From NCBI RefSeq assembly GCF_910596095.1, contig NC_056553.1, positions 2,425,291 to 2,489,290 of the forward strand: a stretch of DNA of 64,000 bases, written 5' to 3'. Shown one piece after another: positions 45,201-57,200 of this stretch; position 1 is the stretch's first letter, and each line of letters opens with the position of its first letter. The notes below the pieces were generated by a model, which was not told the origin of the DNA, ran no database searches, and saw only the letters and a list, made by a program, of their open reading frames with translations. Made by a program: the position numbers and the translations under genes. Source of the DNA: Thunnus maccoyii (taxonomy: Eukaryota; Chordata; Actinopteri; Scombriformes; Scombridae).

Positions 45201-48200
45201 TGGATAAGGTGGCCAGTTCTTATGTGTTGCACCTTTAAAGCTATAATATGTAACTATCCCGCATTAAAATGTCTAAAAACAGCTAGACCTATGTTGTATA
45301 TTTTGTTGAGTTGTGTACTTACATTATCCCAAATGTTCCAAAAATGTTCAAACCGAGAGAAATCTGTAATTTTAATCAAGGTAATGATCCATTTCATTTG
45401 GTCGCCTTAGTGGCGTCATACTTCCTCTACCAAAGAGTATATGTGCACAAAATGCATGTGTCAGCATTGTTTGTCTGCTACAATTGCGTCTACCAGAGAG
45501 TATAAGCGTACAAAATAATACATTGGAGTTGTGGCTGTTCGCCACAATGGCGTCTACCAAAGAGTATACACATACAAGGTAGTACGTCAACATTGTGGTT
45601 ATTCATCAGAAACTGTTATGAATTGACTTTTATTCAGTTTTAAGCCAAATTTTTATGATAAACTTTTTTTTAGATCTTGGTTGTTTTTAACTATACCGGA
45701 TGTAGAATTTTAGTCATCAGATGTCTGAATCTTAAGTTATCAGAGAAACAAGTTGAGCAACCATTAGCAGCAGCTCGGCTAGCAGCCCCTCCCAGAAGTC
45801 CGGTGCTCGCCGAACATCGTCGGAGAAACATAGATTTTTACGTGAAACAACTTTATTCAGTATTTTTACTGGTTTTAATCCCCATTTACATTTGTTTTTG
45901 GAGAGGAGGAGACCTCTCTATCACAATATCAATAGTTGTGATAAAAATGTTTGATGTCATATTTGACATCGAATGACATGATGATGATGTATTTTAAATG
46001 TTATTTTATCTGTAATCACAGACTTTCTGGCTGTCGACTGTCTGAGACTCACTGTGAAGTTGTCATCTCAACTCTGAAGTCTAAGCCCTCCCATCTCAAA
46101 GAGCTGGACCTGAGTGGAAACTGGAACCTGCTGGATTTAGGAGTGAAGCGTCTGTCTGCTGGACTGGAGAGTCCCAACTGTAGACTTGAGACTCTGAGGT
46201 CAGTTCACTGACTGTTTTCCTCTTGTACATTTTATGTCTACCCAATTATTTAAAGCTGTGACAGAAATTTCAAATTTAGCTTGACTCATTTTTTTGCCCC
46301 ACAAATCACATCAAGTTTTTAAAGTTTCAGTCAAATGCCCAAACAGTTGGTTTCACTTTGAATCTAGTCTCTAACCAAAAGAGGCTAAAACTTGTAAGAA
46401 AACTGTGGGAGTCTCACACAATCACGTACAGAAACACAGCATAAATATGGCACTGCAGGCATGTTTGTAAATGATGGTTCTAGGTTATATTTAGGATTAG
46501 GAGAACATGTTCGTCACCGTGCTCGGTGCACATTTAATCCAGTTATTGATGATTCAGGGTGTAGTTAAGAGTACCGGTGTAGAGGTGAACGAGTTCTGGG
46601 TAAAAACACATGAATGAAATTGATAACATACAGAAGAGACTCATCAAGATTGTGACATAATACAGATTCAGCATTCTGTCAGATTTAGTGAGTGTAGTGA
46701 GGAACAGAAGATAAGCCTCTGTGTAGTTAATTAATTAGTTGAATGTGTATGAATGTGAAAGTCTGGTGTTTGGCACTGATCATTCGAGTAATGATGAGAG
46801 TAAATCTGTGGTCAGAAATAAGTGCCTCATTATGAGGAAAAATATTTACTTTTCTGTTTTTAATGAAACAACACATTATTATCAGAATTTACAAGAAGAT
46901 AAAAATAATGCAAAAGCCTTTTAATCCAACATGTCTAATTTGATCATTATTACAGACTTGATCAAGGTTAGCAGCATTTTATTAGCTGATCTGTGATGGC
47001 ATGCATAAGTGTTGATAATGTTGTGGTGACATTTGGATGTCTGTAGAAGGCTGACATGATGATCCTCAATAACACAATGACAAAGTCACTGTGCTCATTT
47101 TAGGGAAAAGTTCATTGATTAGGACATAATAATGTTGAATTATACATTTAAAAACTGAAATGATCTGATTATACTCTAATAGGTTTTTATCTGCATGATT
47201 TATTCTTTATTCAGATTGAGTCGCTGCACGTTGTCAGAGATCAGCTGTGCTTCTCTGGCCTCAGCTCTGAAGTCCAACCCCTCCCATCTGAGAGAGCTGG
47301 ATCTGAGCTACAACGAGCTGCAGGATTCAGGAGTGAGGCTGCTGTGTGATTTTCTGGAGATCCCACACTGCAGACTGGAGACTCTGAGGTCAGGCACCAT
47401 TTTAATCACTGTGCTGACATAAAAATCATGTAGAAGTTGTGGTGACAACTTGTACACACACACATATATACACATATTTATACATACATACAAAAACATA
47501 CTTTCAAACATTCAAATCTTAGTTTTTATGTTATTAGTTTTGATGGGATTTGACCTCATAGGTTTTATGCTGATCCACACTAAACATCTTGTTGAGCTTC
47601 ATATTTAAAACATATTTGATATAACATTAAAAATGAAACACTAGGTGATCCACTCTTAACCTCTTAAACATTTGATTTTCACCTTAAATTGAAACTTATG
47701 TTGATGTAAATTTTAAAAAGACATTCATGTTTTCCACACTATCAGGAAATAAAAAATATATTAAATATCTGCTTGTTCCAAACCTTATGGACATTTTCTT
47801 CTTAAGTGACATCATTTATTATTTTTTCAGATTGAGTCGCTGCAGTTTTTCAGGGACCAGCTGTGCTTCTCTGGTCTCAACTCTGAGGTCCAACCCGTCC
47901 CATCTGAGAGAACTGGACCTGAGCTACAACAAACTTGAAGATTCAGGAGTGAGGCTGCTGTGTGATTTTCTTGAGAGTCCACACTGTAGACTGGAAACTC
48001 TAAGGTCAGACACCATTTTTGACTTGAATTGAATTGTAGGAAATAAATGTGTTCACATTTCTCCAAAATTCATCCTGACATATTTTGTATCTTTGTAAAC
48101 TTACGGATGATGAGTAGAACCTGAAATGAATGTCAATGTTTGGCTGCACAATATAATATTTGTATAGATGGAGTCACTGGTGTAGATGGCAGAGTATAAG

Positions 48201-51200
48201 AGGTGAAGTAACTACGTCTTTATTGAAGTAGCAGCGTGTTGTCATTTATTTTAATGAGAGCTCCTTTTCACTATTTGTATTTGACAGCTTTTAACTTGCA
48301 TCCTGTTGGGTTCAGGTGTTAGGAAAACATCTACATTCTAAACCTTCAGCTCTCAACAGATTGAGATGAGATGATGAGATAAACTTGAGTAAAACTAAAC
48401 ACATAATGAAACACTAAATGATTTGGAGCATGAACTTTTACCTCTAAAGCAACATAATTTATTCTTTATTTAGATTGAGAGACTGCAGTTTGTCAGAGAT
48501 CAGCTGTGCTTCTCTGGTCTCAGCTCTGAAGTCCAACCCCTCCTATCAGAGAGAGCTGGAACTCAGCCACAACAAGCTTCAGGATTCAGGAATGAAGCTG
48601 CTGTGTGATTTTCTGGAGCATCCACACTGTAGACTGGAGACTCTGAGGTCAGACTCCATTTTATACTTCTGTGCTAAGATCAGTATGATGTGAAACCGCA
48701 ACACCAAGGCAAATTCCTTGTATGTGTAAACCTGCTTGGCAATAAACCTGTTTCTGATTCTCACCCTTGTGGTGACACCAACAGAAGGATGATTTTTATG
48801 AGGTAAAAATCCCCTTCAAGTTTAGATATTCAAATTTTTTTAAATATGAAAACACTAATTAATTATTACATTGTAAACCATTGTTAACACTATAAAAACA
48901 TTCTTTCAAACACTGAAACCGTAGTTTTCATGAAAAATCAATCAGTAGTTTTGATGGTGCATTGACCTCCAATTTTATGTTGACCCACACTGTACATCTT
49001 GTTGAAAGTCATATTTAAAATATACTTAATATAACATTAAAAGTATTACACTGGTTAATTCACTCTTAACCTCTGAAACATTTGATCTTGAACTTAAATG
49101 TAATCATTCATGCATTTATTATTAAATCACAGAGTAAAAATTTTTTATTGTTTACTTTTACTCTTAAACAAGTGAAAAATCATGTCAGTAACTTTTTTTT
49201 AATATATTGAATTTTGAAATGTGTCCACTGTAGTGGACACCATGCATTAATGGAGTAAAAAGTGATTTATGGAAATCAATATAGGCAATATATATATATT
49301 TATGTTTATATATATATATTATTTTATTACTAAGAGCAAATGGTATGAATACACATAAGAACATTAGATAACAACAACAATAGAGAGGATATTTGAAAAA
49401 CAAGACCTAGGCCCAATAGACAGAACATCTCACTTAGTTGAAAAATATACTTTACCTGTTTTACCTGTTTTTACCTGTTTTTTTTCTGAGCTACTTGGTG
49501 CATTTCCTCTATCCTCCGTCATTTTGAATTTATGATTCAATATCACAAAATCACAGAGAGAGTCAAAAATGATATTCAGATGGAATTGTAGACAACACTT
49601 TGGGGGTTCACCACCTGGTAGTTGGGACATGATACTACAGCTGAAATGGTTCAAGATGGCTTCCAAATATCTGTCCACTGTAGTGGACACCATGCATGAA
49701 AGGGTTCAATAAAAACAGACATTCATGTTTTCTACACTGTTTGACAACAAAAAAATACAGTGCTGCTTGAAAGTTTGTGAACCCTTTAGAATTTTCTGTA
49801 TTTCTGCATAAATATGACCTAAAACATGATCAGATATTTACACAAGTCCTAAAACCAGATAAAGGGAACCCAATTAAACAAATGAGACAAAAAAACATTT
49901 TTTCATTCATTTATTGAGGAAAATGATCCAATCTTATGAATTTGTGCGTGGCAAAAGTATGTGAATCCCTAGGATTATCAATTCATTTGAAGGGGAAATT
50001 ACAGTCAGTTGTTTCAATCAATGGGATGACAATCAAGTGTGAGTCTGGGAGGCCCTACCTTATTAAAGAAGATAAATCTGAGTCTTCACTTTCAAACTTT
50101 GAGCTTCAAAACACAGGTTTGTGGAAGTGTATCATGGCTCAAACAAAGGATATTTCGAAGGATCTTAGAAGAAGAGTTGCTGATACTCATCAGGCTGGAA
50201 TGGGTTATAAAACCAGTGGAGTTTGGACTCCACCAGTCGACTATCAGGCAGATCGTGTACAAATGGAGGACATTCAACACCACTGTTACCCTCCCCAGGA
50301 GTGGTCAAACAACAAAGATCACACCAAGAGTAGGCTTGTAATAGTCTGTGAGGCCACAGTGGACCCCAGGGTAACATCTAGGAAACTAAAGGTCTCTCTT
50401 GCAGTGGCTACGGTCGATGTTAATGAGTCCACCATCAGGAGAACATTGAACATCAATGGTGTGCATGGCAGAGTTGCAAGGAGAAACCCACTACTTTCCA
50501 AAAAGAACATTGCTGCCATCTACGGTTCACTCAAGACCATGTGGATAAGCCAGAAGGTGATTAGAACAATGTTCTGTGAATGGATGAGACCAAAATTGAA
50601 CTTTTTGGTTTGAATGAGAAGAGTTATGTTTGGCAATGAGCAAACACTGCATTCCAGGATAAGAACCTAAACCCATCTGTGAAACATGGTGGTGGTAGTA
50701 TCATGGTTTGGGCTGCTTTGCTGCATCTGAACCAGGACAGCTTGCAATCATTGATGGAACTATGAGTTCTGAGTCATACCATCAAATTCTACATGAAAAT
50801 GTCAAGGTATCTGTCTGTGAATTGAAGCTTGACAGAAAGTGTCATGCAGTAAGACAACCACTCTAAACACACAAGTCGTTCTACCAGAAGAAGTATAATG
50901 TTTTGGAATGGCCAAGTCAAAGTCCTGACCTTAATCCCAAAGAAATGCTGTGGAAGGACCTGAAGCATGTAGTTCATGTTGAGAAGCCCACCAACATCCC
51001 TGAGTTGAGACTGTTCTGTAAGGAGGAATGGGTTAAAATTCCTCCAAGCCAATATGCAAAGCTGATAAACAGTTATTGCTGTAAAAGGGGGTCACATCAG
51101 TTACTGAAGGCAAGAGTTCACATACTTTTGCCTTCCACAAATATGTAAGATTGGATAATTTTCCTCAATAAATGAGTTTAAAAAATGAAAAAAATGTTTT

Positions 51201-54200
51201 TTTTGTCTCATTTGTTTAATTGGGCTCCCTTTATCTAGTATTAGGACTACTATTAGGGAATTCTAAAGGGTTCACAAACTTTCAAGCAGCACTGTATATT
51301 CAGTATCTGCTTTTTCCAGACTTTTATGATGATATTTTGAGTTTATACTGACTGAAATATTAAGACTAAATATTAAATGAGTTTTTATTGATTCATCATT
51401 CCATAAATTTGAACTATTGTAGGTGTCTGGAGAAACAATATGTTCACATTTCTCCAAAATCAATCCTGCTATATTTGGTATCTTTTGTAAACCTTTGGGT
51501 GCTGTAGAATCTGAAATAAATTAGTGTTTTTTTACTTGTGTTTGGCTGTACAACATGCAATTTTGGAGATTATGAACATTGAATAATTTCAAGCAGGAAC
51601 ATTGTCTTCTAATGTGACATCATTTACTTTTTTTTATTCAGAATGGGTTTCTGCAGTTTGTCAGAGATCAGCTGTACTTATCTGACTCCAGCTCTGAAGT
51701 CCAACCCCTCTCATGTGAGGGAGCTGCAGCTGAGCTTCAACAAGCTGCAGGACTCAGGAGTGAAGCTGCTGTGTGATTTTCTGGAGAGTCCACACTGTAG
51801 ACTGGAGACTCTGAGGTCAGATACCATTTTTACCACTGTGCTGAGATAAAAGTCATTAAAGTCTTAAATTTAACCTTTATGTTAATTTAAATAAAAGCAG
51901 ACATTCATGTTTTCCACACTATCAGACAATAAAAAACATATTCAGCATCTATTTGAATCAAAACTTTTATGATGATATGTGATGTCTATACCAACCAACT
52001 TCCCACAATTCTTCCGTTAACTGATATAATCAATTCAAAATGAAACAAGGTCAAAACAACAATTTGGCATTCCACTAACTGCAACAATGTGCTTTGGGAT
52101 AGATGCAATTAGCTGAGAGATATATGACATCAAAGCTGAAATGAAAATAGATTTAAATTCACTTAAAGAACAAGTCACAAAAGACGTTGAGTCTGAACTC
52201 AACAAACTAAAACAGGAGATATACCAGCAACTCTCTGCTAACATCAAAACAATATAAACACATGAAACTCAAATCAATGAAGCAGAGGTGCAAATCAGCG
52301 AAACAGAGACAATGGAATATGAAAGGGAAGGATGCACAGTGTAGGTCTTTGAAACAACAGAGAATCCTGCAAGATAAGTTGACAGACATTGAAGGAAGGA
52401 GTAGAAGAAATAACTTTCATATCTTTGGAATACCCAAGGACAAAAAAGGGAACTTAGCCTCGAAGTATGTTGAGGGACTACTCACAACCAAGTTATCATT
52501 GGACTGTCATCAGATGTCAGCCTACAAATCCAATGGGCCCATAGAGTGCTAGCCCAGAAACCAGACCGAAACTCACCACCAAGGTCCATGGTTGTTAACT
52601 TTCTGGAATTTAATATCAAGAAGATTGTCCTGAAAAAAGCTTGGCAAAAGAAAATTGTCTTAGAAAGACAGCAGCTGAATTCTGACCATGACTTTGCAAC
52701 AGAACTACTTCAGAAACATAAGGCATACATCAGGATCAAGAAAATACTGAGTGAAAAGGGGATCTGTTTCTAGGCCCCCCCTCACTAAAATAAGAATCCA
52801 TTGGGACTCCAGACCTGATGAAGCAGGGATACACCATGGAGATACCCAAATCCACTACCATGGATACAGAAGCAACGATGGAGTGGCTTCAACTGACACA
52901 GCCATGCCAACAAGATGGGGGGAGAAAGGGTGACGGCGCAGCCTGCCAAGCAAAGGAAACGCTACAGGAATTTGAGTGGATTCCCCCAAAGTAATCAGTC
53001 CTCCCCTACAGTATGTAATACAATGCTAACTAAATATGGAAGCAGCTGTTTTATCTATAAGGCATTATTGCAACAAGTGCCCTGGTATATTAAACTAATG
53101 AATATTTGCCCATCTTCCCTGAGTCTATTTTAGTTGCCCCTTCCCCTTTCTTTTTAGAGCAGTTTTCTTTTTAGTTCAGTGAAAATATGGGATATTTTGA
53201 TTTACTTTGACAATCTTGTAAGATATTTTGTTTTTTTGCCTTACACACACACATCCCCTTTCTCTGGAATGCACTATAGCAGGCACTATCAGATCTTTAA
53301 AAGCCTTTCAGACAGTGTTTTTTACTTTGAATGAAGGTGGTCTACTGAGATATACTATTCACACTAAAGACCTCATCTGGATTATACAGTCCTCTCTCTC
53401 TGAGAACTTTTTAACCATAGGAACAGTTGGACTACTAGAATATGTGAAATATCCACTTTCACCACAAAAGAGGAATTTCCCTCTACCCACTAACAGGGAC
53501 CAAGGGTGGTGTGAAATCACCCTCATTTGGAAGTCAACACCTTTTTTACTGTGTGCGTAACGATGGCAGGTGAATTCACAATGGAAAAGAAACTCCGAGC
53601 AATTGAGGACAGCAAAAAAGAAGTCCTCTCTAATCTTCAAGGAACAGAAAAGAAAGTCAATCAACTTCACATTGCTATGACAAACTTGGCAGAGCAATAT
53701 GTCGAAATGCAACAAAGGGTGAGTAAATCTGAAGATGATGTGGCAGATGCGCTAAAACACATAAAAGTGCTGGAGAAGAATTAAGCCTCACTACAATCAA
53801 GAGTGGACTATATGGAAAATAAGAGTAGACAGTCAAATCTGTTGATTGTTGGAGTTCCAGAGGGATCCAAGGGAGCTGATATGGTGGATTTCCTGCGACG
53901 CTTGATTGTGATTGTGATATCTTTTTCTGTTTACAAACAGATGTTCATCAGTTGACAGCGCTTGGATTCTGACATCATCAATGGCTCCTACAACATTGGG
54001 AAGCATTGCAATGCTGAAGAGCCCACTTTTGATTTTGTTTAGCTCAGTAGTTTGGTTTGGAAACTGAGGGACCTTATCTGAAAGTGCCCTCGATACCCTG
54101 TGTACAACCCATGACACTCAAGATTTGCTGAGAGTGTCCTCAACAACGTTTAGGAAACTTCCTGTTGGACAAAATCTCAATGCAGTGCAAACCTGTAGCA

Positions 54201-57200
54201 GAGCTGAGTGAGCCAGTGGGTTACTGCGGACTTAAAAACTCTTTCCCTTTTCATTGCTCTCTCTATAAGAATTTTAGCAAACCACAAATTATGAGCCATG
54301 TTTCCCAAGGGAAACATGGCTCATAATTTGTTGGGTGCTACTGGTCAGTTGGTGTCACTGATTGTAACCATGGTAACATGGGTCTTAGGCCTGTTAGCCT
54401 TAGTTAGCCTGGGGGTAAGGTGTCTCATTTTTTGGCTTAAAATTAGTCAGTCTTTATTTTTGTGAAACAGTCAAACTTGCATTAGACTAATCTATGAGCA
54501 AAATCAAGACTGGCCTAACACTACAGACCAGTGTAAAATACCTTTGTGAAACCAGCCCCGAGGCAGACCACTGGTCATCTTAGCCTTCTACCAAGCCTTA
54601 GGGGAGAGCAGAAGAAGCTCAGCATTATACATAACGAAACAAATGGAAATCAGAGCTAAATATTGAAATTTCAGCTGAAGAATGGTATAAAATGTGTATG
54701 ACACAGTGTGGCCAACCATACTCATGTTTTTATGGAGTTGCACTAAACTAAAGCATTTCTTGGATAACGTAAATGTAACTATTAAAGACATCATGGGATA
54801 TACCACTCCAAACAACTATGTGATGTACCTAAGGAACATTGAGGAGGTAGTACAAAGGAGATATCTGGCAAAAATTTTGCTGATAGCCAGCAAAAAAGCT
54901 GATCCTACAGGGAAAGAGAAATAGTTTGAGATTCTCTGGTATATCTATTCAATGGAAAAGTTGAACTACCTGCTAAAAGTTAAACAAAATATTTTTGACA
55001 AGAACTGGGAAAAGTGGATCATTTACATGAAAATTGATGCCAAGCAAGTAAGTAACAGAGTTGCCCTAGACACCTATTTTTGTTGTATTTGTTCAGTGTT
55101 GTATTGTTTAGTGTTTTATTGTATGTGTCTTAATGCTGTTTCGTCCAGAGCTCAAAACCCAAAGAAAATTAAAGTATTAATATATTTTTAGTATATGTTT
55201 TGCAGCACAACATGAGTTTGTATAGATGGAGTCACTTATGGAACTGGCAGTTTAAGAGTTGAAGTCACTGTCTTTGTTGAAGTAGCAGCATTTTTTCACT
55301 GTTTGTATTTGACAGCTTTTAACCTGCATCCGGTTGGGTCTGGGTGTTTGGAGTTTCCATTTTCTAAACTTGTACATTCTAAACCGTCTTCAGCTCTGAA
55401 CATATAATGAAACATTGAATGATTTCAAGCAGGAACATTTTCCTTTAAAGTGACATCATTTATTCTTTATTCAGATTGAGCTCCTGCAGTTTGTCAGAGA
55501 CCAGCTGTGCTTCACTGGCCTCAGCTCTGAAGTCCAACCCATCCCATCTGAGAGACTTGAAGCTGAACTACAACGAGCTGCAGGATTCAGGAGTGAGGCT
55601 GCTGTGTGATTTTCTGGAGAGTCCACACTGTAGACTGGAGACTCTGAGGTCAGACACTATTGTTTACATGTGTGCTGAGATAAATATAATGTGAAAGTTG
55701 TGGTGACACTATCAGGATGATATTGTGTTAATCCACACTGAGCATTTTAATTGTAAGGTCTATTTTCTGCTTCAGTGGTTTAGTCAATTGACTCCATCAG
55801 AGCTGCAGATTTAAATCTTAAATATAACAAGAAAAAAATGACACTGGACAATTCACTCTCAACATCTTCCAATTCTATGTTAAATTTAATTAATTTTCCC
55901 CTTAAATTTCCTTAGAGTCAAAAACAAAACACTATCAGACAGTAACAAATATAATACCCAGTATATGCTTGTTCCAACACATTTATGAAGCTATGCAGTG
56001 TTTATACTGACTGAAATATTCAAACACAAGATGCAATGATGGTTTATGGCTTCACAATTCCATGAAACTGAAATATTGTGGGTATTTTGTGCATCATTGT
56101 TTTCCTGTTTTCCCAAAATCCATCCTGACATATTTGATATCTTTGTATACTTTTGGATCTTGAATAGATCTGAAATAAATGTCAGTGTTTTTTACTCATG
56201 TTTTGCTGCACAACATGAGTTTGTATAGATGGAGTCACTGGTGGAGCTGCAGAGTTTAAGAGCCACTATGTCTTTACCACTATGTCTTTATTGAGGTATC
56301 AGCATGTTGTCATTAATATTAATAAGAGCCCTTTTCACTGTTTGTATTTGAATTTTTAACCTGCATCCTGTTGGGCTGTTCAGTTGTTTGGAGTTTCCAT
56401 TTTCTGAACTTGTACATTCTATACCCTCTTCAGCTCTGAACAGATAATGAAACATTGAATGATTTCAAACCGGAAATTTGTCTTCTAAAGTGACATAATT
56501 TATTCTTTATTCAGACTGTGGGACTGCAGTTTGTCAGAGATCAGCTGTGCTTCTCTGGCCTCAGCTCTGAAGTCCAACCCCTCCCATCTGAGAGAGCTGG
56601 ATCTGAGAGGAAACAAGCTGCACGTTTCGGATGTGAAGCTGCTGTCTGATCTTCAGGAGAGTCCACACTGTAGACTGGAGACTCTGAGGTCAGTAGAGAG
56701 TTGGGCCAGTCTGTGCTGGTTTCAGCAGTATTGAATTAAACACAATTAGTATCAAAGCAAAGATCCAGTATTTCCTGGTGAACTTCCAAGCTTCTCAGTG
56801 GCTACTTTCCTCAGTGAAGCTGTGAGAGAGGAATAGTGACAGGCCTCAGGATTGGACAGAAAGTCAGAGATAGAGAAAGAACATTCAGCCAATCAGATCA
56901 GCCAGAAGCTTGTTGTTTTCATTTGTTTGAGTTGATGTGAAGATGACTGTTGATGTGTTCATGTCTGCAGAAAATAAATCTGGATTACAGCTGACAGCCT
57001 TACAAGATGTATAGAGACAGTGGTTCTCATTCCTCAAACTGTCGTGCCATCAAATCTGATCTGAAATCGTTTGTTCTCTCATTTCAAGAATTGATCAGTT
57101 CATCTTTGTCAGAGCTCTAAGATCAGTCTGACTGCAGGCTGCAAATCACTGGCTGTGATTTCACAGAGCCATCATTACATTTAGTAACCATGTGGTCTTT

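Larger units (their letters stand above)
51997..55195 (+). mobile_element. Composite of L1/Tx1-like LINE pieces with a Harbinger fragment
   Basis: The block interrupts a repeated LRR-intron module: module text breaks off near 51995 and resumes near 55200 (TTTGTATAGATGGAGTCAC). Inside are two ORF1-like pieces, an antisense Harbinger transposase piece and the C-terminal end of an L1-type ORF2. Edges are approximate. Confidence 0.7.

Noticed and set aside
49936-50613. 225-codon open frame taken as a gene
   Set aside because: It is a patchwork frame through a degenerate Tc1 transposase; the correct reading shifts frame inside it.
46022-56688. Regularly spaced LRR exons considered as a CRISPR-like or satellite array
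   Set aside because: Units are splice-bounded coding exons with variable spacing of 0.4-3.7 kb; the organism is a vertebrate.
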